DNA of 9,101 nucleotides, from positions 1 through 9,101 of the forward strand of contig JAADEQ010000033.1 in NCBI GenBank assembly GCA_013153345.1, in the 5' to 3' direction. Under the pieces are notes generated by a model. The model made no database searches. It had not been told where the DNA came from and saw only the letters and a program-made list of their open reading frames with translations. The translations under genes and the position numbers were made by a program. Source of the stretch: Campylobacterota bacterium (GTDB lineage: Bacteria > Campylobacterota > Campylobacteria > Campylobacterales > Sulfurovaceae). Below are positions 1 through 6,117 of this stretch, one piece after another (within the stretch, counting starts at the first letter, position 1; every line of letters starts with the position of its first letter).

Positions 1-4
1 TTGA

Positions 5-1087
5 ATGTTAGCAAATAAAAAGATTATTAATAATACCAAACTAATTACTACCCAAAAAAACTTTTTAGATACCATTATTGAATCTAGCACAAATGCAATC
101 ATTACTCTAGATAGAAATTTAAAGATAAAGAGTTTTAATAAGATGGCTGAGGAGATATTTAAATATAAACGAGAAGAGGCAATCAACTCCTTATATCTAA
201 AAGATATAATTCCCTCCTTTAAGGTCTCTTCTCTTGAGGAGTTTTTAAAGAGTTACTCTCTAAAAGGGGTAAAAGAGGTAATGGGGATTGATAAGAGTAA
301 AAGCCACTCTCCTTTAAGGGTCTCTTTTGGAGTAGATAATCTAAATAACCCCTCTTTTATTATTGCCAACATTCAAAATATAAGAGATGAGAAGCTAAAG
401 GATAAGATTTTACAACAGCAAGCAAAATTTGCAGCACTAGGAGAGATGATTGCAATAATTGCACACCAGTGGAGACAACCTTTAGCGCAACTAAACTTTA
501 GCAATATATTTATTAAGAGTTTAACTTCTAACAAAGAGATTATTGGTGAGCTAAAAAATAGTGAAGAGATAATTGGTTTTATGTCGGAGACCATCTCAAA
601 TTTTGAGAATTTTTATAAAAAGAGCGATGATAAAGAGTTTGACCCAACTCTTTCAATTGAGCTAGCCCTAAAGATAGTTGATAGTGTAATAAAGCTAAAT
701 GAGATAGAGGTTATAAAAAGATTCCAAAAGGGAATAAAAATCTATGGCAACCTAAATGCCCTCTCACAAGTTATCTTATCAATTTTGCAAAATGCAATAG
801 ATATAATAAAGCTTAGAGATATAAAAAACCCATCCATTAAGATTGAGCTAAAAAAAGTAGGCAAAGAGGTAGCTATTGTTATTGAGGATAATGCTAAAGG
901 GATAAAAGAAAATCCAATTGAGAATATCTTTAAGCCATTTATCTCAAATAAAGAGATAGAGTCAACTGGAGTTGGATTATATATGAGTTTAATGGTAATT
1001 AAAGAGAGATTTAATGGAAAAATTTTAGCCTCCAATACAAAAAAGGGGGCAAAATTTACCATTCTTATTCCTACCAAAAGAGCCTAA
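5..1087 (+). CDS. PAS-domain sensor histidine kinase, apparently cytoplasmic
   Basis: A two-component sensor kinase that would autophosphorylate on histidine and pass the phosphate to a response regulator not in this window. Residues about 17-130 look like a PAS domain (SSTNAIITLD, then FNKMAEEIF). The H-box is at 143-165, with the phospho-acceptor H154 in HQWRQPL. The ATPase domain follows: N-box LQNAIDI (261-267), G1 box EDNAKGI (294-300, a variant of DxGxG) and G2 box TGVGLYM (321-327). It ends in a normal kinase C-terminus at 360 residues. No membrane segment or extracytoplasmic sensor is visible. An in-frame TGA at 2-4 touches the ATG at 5, so translation starts here or later; its ribosome site would lie outside the window. 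Residues 1-16 read like the linker before a PAS domain, so a longer kinase broken upstream is possible. The ligand is unknown. The 3' end overlaps the convergent gene by 17 bp. Confidence 0.9.
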   Translation: MLANKKIINNTKLITTQKNFLDTIIESSTNAIITLDRNLKIKSFNKMAEEIFKYKREEAINSLYLKDIIPSFKVSSLEEFLKSYSLKGVKEVMGIDKSKSHSPLRVSFGVDNLNNPSFIIANIQNIRDEKLKDKILQQQAKFAALGEMIAIIAHQWRQPLAQLNFSNIFIKSLTSNKEIIGELKNSEEIIGFMSETISNFENFYKKSDDKEFDPTLSIELALKIVDSVIKLNEIEVIKRFQKGIKIYGNLNALSQVILSILQNAIDIIKLRDIKNPSIKIELKKVGKEVAIVIEDNAKGIKENPIENIFKPFISNKEIESTGVGLYMSLMVIKERFNGKILASNTKKGAKFTILIPTKRA

Positions 1088-2075
1088 TTAAAAAATATAG
1101 AGAAAAAAGAGAAAAAGTAATAATAGCCCCAATAGCCCAAAAGAAGTATCTACTCTTCTTAGCTACCAATTTAGCACCCCTAAGAGCACTCTTTCCCAAT
1201 ACCTTTATTACCACTGGTGTTTGTTTCTTATATCGATTTGAGAGCTTCACTGCCCTTGCTAACTCTTTTTCATTATCTATATATTTTAATACCCTCAAAC
1301 TTCCCATTAAAGAGCTCTGCTTATAAAGGGTATTTACATCTTTTAAAATAGGCTTAATTGGAGCTAGATTAATACTATTTATAAAAGCTTTAGAGTTTCT
1401 TCTAATACTATTAAAAGAGCTAATATCTACTCTTTTTAAAATTCTTAAATCAACGCTTCTATTTAATTTAATAATTAATACTCTACTAAAGCGTTTAGTT
1501 AAAAATTTTGAGCGCTTAGCAATCTTTAAGACTGAAGCTCCAACCTTTAGAGGGGCTGAGGCGCCCAAAGAGGTAATTGTAGTAACACTCAATCCAACTC
1601 CAATAATTGAGAGAGTTAGGATAAATTTATCATACTCTTCATTATTTAAATACTTCCCTCCCTCTTTATATAAATCTCTAATATCTCCAACTAATGTAAA
1701 GTCTGAGGTGATAGAGCCAGCTAAAGAGTAGCCATTTTTAGCCTCCCCCATAATAAAGCCAGTAGCAAAATCTTTTAGGTCATTAAATCTCTTTTGAAAA
1801 GAGTTGCTCTGATTCTCTACTGCTGTAGTTAAGTTTTTATCTAAAGTATAGTTTAAACTTCTACCCAACTCAATAAACTCTTTTGCCTCCTCAACTCTAT
1901 TGTTTGCTAAAGCCTCTCTTATTTGCGCTTCAATATACTCTTTTGAGGCTTTCTCTCTTAACTCCAAATCAATATTTGGCTCTATTTTTTCTTTATAGAT
2001 AAAATTATCCAAATTTAGATATATCCCAAAGGCTAAAGCTGCAAAAATAGCAGAAAAGAAGAGCCTAATAATCAT
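1071..2075 (-). CDS. Conserved hypothetical membrane protein, second gene after dedA
   Basis: Function not recognised. The protein is 334 residues from the chosen start. It has an N-terminal membrane anchor (about 2-21), a charged helical stretch (about 35-100), a central Gly-rich part with VGDIRDLYKEGG (about 129-140) followed by a hydrophobic stretch (about 151-180), a very basic segment rich in Lys and Arg (about 186-230), and a C-terminal membrane helix (about 310-334). The VGDxxDL motif followed by a small-residue hydrophobic segment recalls linker domains seen in some secreted polymorphic toxins and in uncharacterised proteobacterial membrane proteins, but I would not assign it to either. 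The ATG at 2075-2073 overlaps the dedA TGA as ATGA, and AAGG plus AGAGAG lie upstream. The longer frame (to 2105) would need a TTG and would place ten polar residues before the anchor, so it is less likely. Confidence 0.72.
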   Translation of the reverse strand: MIIRLFFSAIFAALAFGIYLNLDNFIYKEKIEPNIDLELREKASKEYIEAQIREALANNRVEEAKEFIELGRSLNYTLDKNLTTAVENQSNSFQKRFNDLKDFATGFIMGEAKNGYSLAGSITSDFTLVGDIRDLYKEGGKYLNNEEYDKFILTLSIIGVGLSVTTITSLGASAPLKVGASVLKIAKRSKFLTKRFSRVLIIKLNRSVDLRILKRVDISSFNSIRRNSKAFINSINLAPIKPILKDVNTLYKQSSLMGSLRVLKYIDNEKELARAVKLSNRYKKQTPVVIKVLGKSALRGAKLVAKKSRYFFWAIGAIITFSLFSLYFLIRLFW

Positions 2076-2623
2076 TTTCTCTCTACCTTGCTTAGATATT
2101 GCCAAATTATACCTACAATAACTACCAAAATCAATGGGGCAATATATGGCTTATCTTTAAGATACTCAAAAGCTCTTATAATAAAATCGCTAAAGAAGTA
2201 ACTACTTAATCCAATAGTAAATACAAATATAAATGAGGCAAAGAAGTTAAAAAATATAAACTTCTTAAAATCATAATGAGAAAGAGCCATCACAATTGGA
2301 ATTAGAGTCTTTACCCCATATATAAATTTTTGAATAAAGATAGCAAAAGCTCCATATTTTCTCATTAATAAGCGAGTAATAGCAAGTTTCCTTTTATGTT
2401 TGGTTAGATATTTAGCAATATCTTTTTTTTGATACTTCCCTAAATAGAAAAGAAAATTATCTCCTAAAAAGTTTGCAATAGCAGCAACAACCAATGCGGT
2501 AATTAAATCAATATGGCCCAAATAGGCAAAGACAGCTGCAGTTGCTACAATTACTAATGAACCTCCAAAGCTAAAAAAAGCTATTGCTAAATAACCCCAA
2601 CTCTCAAGTGTAGAAAAATCCAT
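2072..2623 (-). CDS. DedA-family membrane protein (SNARE-associated/VTT domain)
   Basis: An integral inner-membrane protein of the DedA superfamily. Characterised members support membrane homeostasis, proton-motive force and, in some cases, undecaprenyl-phosphate or phospholipid translocation. The protein is 183 residues, slightly short for the family. Family marks are GDNFLFYLGKYQ (54-65, usually GDxxxYxxGR) and the core KFIYGVKTLIP (99-109), which matches RFxPGxRxxxP. Hydrophobic segments lie at about 11-35, 41-61, 91-112, 121-147 and 160-177. In E. coli YqjA/YghB the two core arginines and an N-terminal Glu are essential; here the arginines are K99 and K105, and I see no equivalent Glu. 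The ATG at 2623 follows an AAAAAGG site at 2631-2637. It is coupled to the next membrane gene through an ATGA overlap, so the two probably act together. The transported substrate cannot be told from sequence. Confidence 0.85.
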   Translation of the reverse strand: MDFSTLESWGYLAIAFFSFGGSLVIVATAAVFAYLGHIDLITALVVAAIANFLGDNFLFYLGKYQKKDIAKYLTKHKRKLAITRLLMRKYGAFAIFIQKFIYGVKTLIPIVMALSHYDFKKFIFFNFFASFIFVFTIGLSSYFFSDFIIRAFEYLKDKPYIAPLILVVIVGIIWQYLSKVERK

Positions 2624-2642
2624 CTAGATGCCTTTTTAGATA

Positions 2643-2648
2643 ATTGTA
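2643..2648 (-). promoter_or_regulatory. Possible -10 box for the dedA pair
   Basis: TACAAT on the minus strand lies about 20 bp before the dedA start and downstream of the terminator at 2663-2688. A start about 7 bp further on would give a very short leader holding the AAAAAGG ribosome site. No -35 box is visible. The alternative is that the dedA pair is read only by escape past the terminator. Confidence 0.3.
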
Positions 2649-2662
2649 TTAACTTTTTGCTT

Positions 2663-2688
2663 AAAAAAAACTCCCGAGTGGGAGTTTT
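2663..2688 (-). terminator. Strong intrinsic terminator of the small-RNA candidate
   Basis: Read on the minus strand: a 9-bp stem AAAACTCCC / GGGAGTTTT (2688-2680 with 2675-2667), loop ACTC, running into eight T (2670-2663). On the plus strand only four T follow the stem, so the signal is much stronger for minus-strand transcription. It sits 40 bp before dedA, so it either ends a separate RNA or acts as an attenuator in front of dedA. Confidence 0.8.
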
Positions 2689-2722
2689 AAGGGGGAGTAG
2701 TTTTACTATATTAAACTTTATA

Positions 2723-2754
2723 TATAAAGAGGTAGGAGGAAAAACCTCTTTATA
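2723..2754. repeat. Perfect 10-bp inverted repeat with 12-base loop
   Basis: TATAAAGAGG (2723-2732) pairs exactly with CCTCTTTATA (2745-2754). The loop at 2733-2744 is TAGGAGGAAAAA on the plus strand (a ribosome-site sequence) and UUUUUCCUCCUA on the minus strand (its complement). It forms the middle hairpin of the small-RNA candidate. Confidence 0.75.
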
Positions 2755-2780
2755 AAAATGTAAAAGGAGGAGAAGGTTAG

Positions 2781-2825
2781 TGTGTCAATTTGTGTGGCTG
2801 TGGTTGTACTTTTTCCATTGACACA
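2781..2825. repeat. Perfect 9-bp inverted repeat flanking a 27-base loop
   Basis: TGTGTCAAT (2781-2789) and ATTGACACA (2817-2825) are exact inverted copies. On the minus strand the repeat starts at the predicted transcription start, which fits a protective 5' stem-loop of an RNA. An operator with widely spaced half-sites is the other reading. Confidence 0.7.
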
Positions 2826-2830
2826 ATATA

Positions 2831-2836
2831 ATTATA
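2831..2836 (-). promoter_or_regulatory. -10 box of the small-RNA candidate
   Basis: A perfect minus-strand TATAAT, in the context TATATTATAAT, places the first base at about 2824-2825, the foot of the 5' stem. No convincing -35 box is seen, which is usual for campylobacterial sigma-70 promoters. The plus strand also carries TATAAT twice here (2827-2832 and 2833-2838), so the direction rests on the hairpin and terminator downstream. Confidence 0.5.
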
Positions 2837-2874
2837 ATATACATTTGTGGAGTATGTGTGAAATAATATATAAA

Positions 2875-2915
2875 TTAGTAAAAAATTGGTAAAACTTTTT
2901 TCTTTTCTTTACTAA
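2875..2915 (-). terminator. Weak AT-rich hairpin after mqnD
   Basis: TTAGTAAA (2875-2882) and TTTACTAA (2908-2915) are exact inverted copies 25 bases apart, just beyond the mqnD stop. The stem is AT-rich with a long loop and no clean T-tract, so it would be a poor terminator. It is the only structure seen between mqnD and the small-RNA promoter. Confidence 0.2.
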
Positions 2916-2923
2916 CCCCATAT

Positions 2924-3784
2924 TTAGCTATATCTTAACTTCTTATACTCTTTTGGAATCAAAAAATCCTCTGTTTTAATCAAACAATCATATATTCTGT
3001 TATTATATCCAATCTCCCACAACTTATCCAACGCTCTTATTTGAAGTGGACTTAGAGTAATAGAGTCTTTGGAGGCATACATATTTAGATACTGCTCAAG
3101 CTTCTTATCATCAATTCTAACCAAATTATTTTCAATTAATTTTTTGCTAAGCTCTTGCTTCTTCTCATTTGCCACCCTAACTCCCTCAATTAATATATCT
3201 TCAATCTCAATTGCCCTATTTAGTGGCAAGCTTCTTCTTAGAGCCATTCCACCAAGAGGGAGTGGAAGCTCCTCTTTTATAAAATCTAACCATATATCCC
3301 AAATCTCAACTTCCACCTCAAGCGAGTTATCAAAATCTAAGATTGACTCATGAATTAAGACCCCAGCATCAACCTCCCCCTTTAATACCGCCTCCTCAAT
3401 CTCTAAAAAATTCATATATCTAACCCTAGCCTCTGGATATTTTAGACGCACAAGCATCGCATTTGTAGTATTTTTGCCAGATAGAGCCAGTTTAAAATTT
3501 TTTCTTAATTTTTTGTTCTTTTTTTTAATTAATTTTGGGCCATAACCATTGCCAAAACTAACTGCTGTCCTTAAAAGTGCATATTCATCTCTAATTTTTG
3601 GATATAGCGCAAAGCTAATAGCAGTTACATCATATAAACTCTCTAGAGCTTTTTGATTTAGTGTTTCAATATCTAGTGCAATATTGCTAAAGCTATAATC
3701 TTTTGTATTAACCCAGCCAAATTTGATTGCATAATACATAAATATATCATCAGCATCAGGAGAGTGAGCCACTTTGATTTTCAT
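2924..3784 (-). CDS. mqnD: 1,4-dihydroxy-6-naphthoate synthase (menaquinone, futalosine pathway)
   Basis: The cytoplasmic enzyme that converts cyclic de-hypoxanthine futalosine to 1,4-dihydroxy-6-naphthoate, a late step of the alternative menaquinone route that Campylobacterota use instead of MenA-H. At 286 residues it has the usual length. Family marks are AHSPDADD (6-13), DIETLNQKALESLYDVTAISF (38-58), the YGPKL segment (81-85), GVLIHES with H145 (141-147), ELPLPLGG (172-179) and LSPLQIRALDKLWEIGY (244-260). H145 has the number I recall for the catalytic base in the Thermus enzyme. MqnA, a related fold, is the main alternative, but HSPDADD and LPLPLGG favour MqnD. A Lys-rich stretch at 87-98 is coded by A-runs. 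The ATG at 3784 follows a GGGGA ribosome site. It is divergent from recA; no other mqn gene is nearby. Confidence 0.92.
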   Translation of the reverse strand: MKIKVAHSPDADDIFMYYAIKFGWVNTKDYSFSNIALDIETLNQKALESLYDVTAISFALYPKIRDEYALLRTAVSFGNGYGPKLIKKKNKKLRKNFKLALSGKNTTNAMLVRLKYPEARVRYMNFLEIEEAVLKGEVDAGVLIHESILDFDNSLEVEVEIWDIWLDFIKEELPLPLGGMALRRSLPLNRAIEIEDILIEGVRVANEKKQELSKKLIENNLVRIDDKKLEQYLNMYASKDSITLSPLQIRALDKLWEIGYNNRIYDCLIKTEDFLIPKEYKKLRYS

Positions 3785-3808
3785 CTAAATCCCCATTTTT
3801 TTATTGAG

Positions 3809-3814
3809 ATTATA
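3809..3814 (-). promoter_or_regulatory. -10 box of mqnD
   Basis: Minus-strand TATAAT about 25 bp before the mqnD ATG gives a leader of under 20 nt that includes the GGGGA ribosome site. No -35 box is apparent; the upstream side is T/A-rich. Confidence 0.5.
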
Positions 3815-3834
3815 TCTTTATTTGATGAAAAAAT

Positions 3835-3843
3835 TGCTACAAT
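3835..3843 (+). promoter_or_regulatory. Extended -10 promoter of recA
   Basis: TGCTACAAT fits the TGnTAtAAT extended -10 typical of campylobacterial sigma-70 promoters and lies 24 bp before the recA ATG. A start near 3850 leaves a short leader with GAAGGA at 3857-3862. No LexA-type operator is visible, in line with the absence of LexA from most Campylobacterota. Confidence 0.6.
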
Positions 3844-3867
3844 ATAGAAAAATTATGAAGGATTAGA

Positions 3868-4914
3868 ATGGATCCCAATAAGAAAAAAGCTCTAGATTTA
3901 GCAATAAAACAGATTGATAAAGCATTTGGAAAAGGTGCTCTAATGCGCCTTGGTGATAAGGAGATTGAGCCAATTGAGGCAATTAGCACTGGCTCTTTAG
4001 GGCTTGATATGGCACTTGGAATTGGTGGAATTCCAAAGGGAAGAATTATTGAGATTTATGGTCCAGAGAGTTCTGGAAAGACAACTCTAGCCCTTCAAAC
4101 AATCGCTTCAGCACAAAAAGATGGGGCAATTTGCGCTTTTATTGATGCAGAGCATGCTCTTGATGTATATTATGCAAAAAATCTTGGAGTTGATATTGAT
4201 AATTTGCTAGTATCTCAGCCAGATTTTGGAGAACAGGCTCTTGAGATTTTAGAGACTCTTGCAAGAAGTGGGGCAGTTGATTTAATTGTTGTAGACTCAG
4301 TTGCAGCTCTTACTCCAAAAGTTGAGGTTGAAGGTGATATGGGAGATACCCATGTTGGGCTTCAAGCAAGACTTATGAGCCAAGCTCTAAGAAAACTTAC
4401 TGCAATTTTGCATAAGATGAATACAACAGTTATCTTTATTAACCAAATTAGAATGAAGATTGGAACAATGGGTTATGGAAACCCAGAGACCACAACTGGA
4501 GGAAATGCACTAAAGTTTTATGCAAGTGTAAGAATTGATGTTAGAAAAATAGCAACCCTAAAGCAGGGAGAAAACCAAATTGGAAATAGAGTAAAAGCAA
4601 AAGTTGTAAAGAACAAAGTTGCTCCTCCATTTCGCCAAGCTGAGTTTGATATTATGTTTGGAGAGGGAATTAGCTATGAGGGAGAGTTGCTAGATTATGG
4701 AGTAAAGCTTGATATTATCGATAAGAGTGGAGCTTGGTATAGTTATGGGGCAACAAAACTTGGGCAAGGCAAAGAGAATGCTAAAATTGCCCTAAAAGAG
4801 AACCCTGAACTTAGAGCTGAGATTGAGAGCAAAATAAAAGAGGCTCTTGGATTTGGAGAAAAACTTAGTATGAGCCAAGAGGAGATTGATAATAGTAGCG
4901 ATGAGCAGCTTTAA
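3868..4914 (+). CDS. recA: Recombinase RecA
   Basis: An ATP-dependent DNA recombinase that forms filaments on single-stranded DNA and catalyses strand exchange in recombinational repair. At 348 residues it is full length. Visible landmarks: MAW/N-terminal region with [23 protein letters not shown] (7-29), Walker A GPESSGKT with K71 (65-72), the catalytic Glu in DAEHALD (E95), Walker B LIVVDS (139-144), [15 protein letters not shown] (164-178), and loop L2 from NQIRMKIG through [18 protein letters not shown] (192-222). An acidic C-terminal tail ([11 protein letters not shown]) is present. Translation starts 5 bases after GAAGGA. In the Campylobacter, Helicobacter and relatives I know, recA is followed by eno; here it is followed at once by a convergent cytochrome gene. 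The stop codon lies in a TTAA shared with that gene, leaving no room for a dedicated terminator. Confidence 0.98.
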   Translation: MDPNKKKALDLAIKQIDKAFGKGALMRLGDKEIEPIEAISTGSLGLDMALGIGGIPKGRIIEIYGPESSGKTTLALQTIASAQKDGAICAFIDAEHALDVYYAKNLGVDIDNLLVSQPDFGEQALEILETLARSGAVDLIVVDSVAALTPKVEVEGDMGDTHVGLQARLMSQALRKLTAILHKMNTTVIFINQIRMKIGTMGYGNPETTTGGNALKFYASVRIDVRKIATLKQGENQIGNRVKAKVVKNKVAPPFRQAEFDIMFGEGISYEGELLDYGVKLDIIDKSGAWYSYGATKLGQGKENAKIALKENPELRAEIESKIKEALGFGEKLSMSQEEIDNSSDEQL

Positions 4915-6116
4915 AATAGCTCTTTAGCACGCTCTAGTTTATATTTATAAGAGTTTAGCTTTCTTATTTGAGCAGGAGTTAACTCCTCTCCTTCCACCAA
5001 CTCACCTTTGAGAGTATTAAATCTAATAGTTGTTTTATCGTTTAGATTTAGAGGATTAAGATGACACATCTCACAACTCTTTGCCTCTTTTATAATAGTA
5101 TGTGGCTTAGCCACCACAAATCCTCCAAAGCGCTTTGCATCAATAATGGTTCTATTTTGCTCATCAATATAGGTTAACTCAAAATCGAGCAAAGGGCGAG
5201 CCAACTCAATCTTTCCTCTATAATTAATCAAAAAGAATCTCTCCCAGCGTCTAAAATAATACCCCAAATACCAAACCCCTTTATATAACCTATTCTCTAT
5301 AAAATCTGGCATTACTGGCTTGGTAGAGGGCTTCTTTAGAGCCTTTTTTAAAAACTCCTCTAAATATCTATCCTCACTACTTATTAATCTTTTGAAATCT
5401 TTATAGTTTGGGATATCACTTCTTAAAATTACACTTCTATAACTATTTACCTGCCAAGCGCTATGACAAGCTATACAGCTAATATTTTTATGATAAGAGG
5501 GGTGATTTTTTTGACTTAAATTTGTGTGACACGAGGTGCAACTTGCTTTTTTGTTCATCTTATGACAATCAATACAGCTCATTCCTTTTTGAAAATGGAC
5601 ATCCTCAATTAGATGATGATAGGAGTTTCTATACTCTTTCTTTGGATAAAACCCCTCTTTAGTAATTGGAGCTTTGTAGCTCTTATCAAAATCCTTTGGA
5701 AATAGTCCAAAATAGTCTGTCCCTATAAAGTTAGCATTATGGCACTTAAGACAATGTTTTGAGGTAGCTTTGGCTCTATAGCTATCTTCTTTATTAAGGT
5801 GAGAATTGTGGCAAGCTAAACATAAATTATTAGTTGGATTAACCTCTTTTGAAGTTAGGTGGCATCTTAAACATTTTCGTCTTAAAAAATCGATAGCCAA
5901 ATCTTTTGGCTCTTTAATAGGGTGGTTAGATATTTTAGGAAGAGTTTGAAGGCTCTTATTATAATCTTTAACTCCCCAAGCTTTTAGAGTTAAAGAAATT
6001 TCATTTTGTAAGGTGTAGTGGATATTATTTTTACATTTACTCTCTTTATCTCTGTGGCAAACTATACACTCATTAGCAAATATAAAAGAAAAGACTAAAA
6101 CTATATATCTTAACAC
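4911..6116 (-). CDS. Octahaem c-type cytochrome, exported
   Basis: A periplasmic or surface electron-transfer protein with eight CXXCH haem sites: residues 17-21, 82-86, 99-103, 122-126, 181-185, 193-197, 214-218 and 348-352. Residues 1-14 form a short signal peptide with cleavage probable near FAN, leaving the first haem almost at the mature N-terminus. Seven haems fall in residues 17-218; then about 130 residues without haem, with an RRWE motif (289-292) and a [10 protein letters not shown] segment (307-316), precede PHT (338-340) and the last site CEMCH. Many extra His residues could be distal ligands. No CXXCK or long-spaced haem motif is present, which argues against NrfA-, tetrathionate-reductase- or MccA-like enzymes, so I leave the substrate open. 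A GTG start lies one base after the stop of the preceding gene. It is last in the minus-strand operon and overlaps recA by 4 bp. Confidence 0.88.
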   Translation of the reverse strand: MLRYIVLVFSFIFANECIVCHRDKESKCKNNIHYTLQNEISLTLKAWGVKDYNKSLQTLPKISNHPIKEPKDLAIDFLRRKCLRCHLTSKEVNPTNNLCLACHNSHLNKEDSYRAKATSKHCLKCHNANFIGTDYFGLFPKDFDKSYKAPITKEGFYPKKEYRNSYHHLIEDVHFQKGMSCIDCHKMNKKASCTSCHTNLSQKNHPSYHKNISCIACHSAWQVNSYRSVILRSDIPNYKDFKRLISSEDRYLEEFLKKALKKPSTKPVMPDFIENRLYKGVWYLGYYFRRWERFFLINYRGKIELARPLLDFELTYIDEQNRTIIDAKRFGGFVVAKPHTIIKEAKSCEMCHLNPLNLNDKTTIRFNTLKGELVEGEELTPAQIRKLNSYKYKLERAKELF

Positions 6117-6117
6117 T

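Larger units (their letters stand above)
2663..2825 (-). ncRNA. Candidate small RNA with C/U-rich, anti-Shine-Dalgarno-like motifs
   Basis: A predicted transcript of about 160 nt, supported by four aligned signals on the minus strand. There is a TATAAT box at 2836-2831. A 9-bp stem (2825-2817 with 2789-2781) begins at the expected first base. A 10-bp hairpin (2754-2745 with 2732-2723) has a 12-nt loop reading UUUUUCCUCCUA. A terminator with eight U ends it at 2663. Outside the stems are further C/U-rich stretches, CUCCUCCUUUU (about 2772-2762) and CUCCCCCUU (2697-2689). The first two resemble the 3' tail of 16S rRNA, so pairing with ribosome sites of target mRNAs is plausible, as with the C/U-rich loop of Helicobacter RepG. 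The only minus-strand reading frame noticed, 13 codons at about 2815-2774, has no ribosome site. No known RNA family is recognised. An attenuating leader of dedA is the main alternative. Confidence 0.5.

Noticed and set aside
373..1077. Two minus-strand frames (373-594 and 742-1077)
   Set aside because: They lie opposite the histidine kinase, whose motifs are clear; their translations are low-complexity Ile/Ser/Phe shadows.
2774..2815. Minus-strand 13-codon frame (MEKVQPQPHKLTH)
   Set aside because: It has no ribosome site and lies within the 5' stem-loop; it is best read as part of the RNA structure.
2663..2825. CsrB-like RNA on the plus strand, based on repeated GGA motifs and GGA in a hairpin loop
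   Set aside because: The terminator is strong only on the minus strand, no plus-strand terminator was found, and CsrA in Campylobacter is known to be controlled by FliW rather than by such RNAs.
3069..3353. Plus-strand frame of 94 codons
   Set aside because: It is antisense to conserved mqnD motifs and has no recognisable domain.
3505..3525. T8/A8 run in mqnD as a phase-variable tract
   Set aside because: It encodes Lys codons in a Lys-rich loop of a housekeeping enzyme, is interrupted nearby, and such A-runs are common at this base composition.
4911..6116. Assignment of the cytochrome to hydroxylamine oxidoreductase, tetrathionate reductase or MccA sulfite reductase
   Set aside because: The expected unusual haem motifs and spacing are not present.
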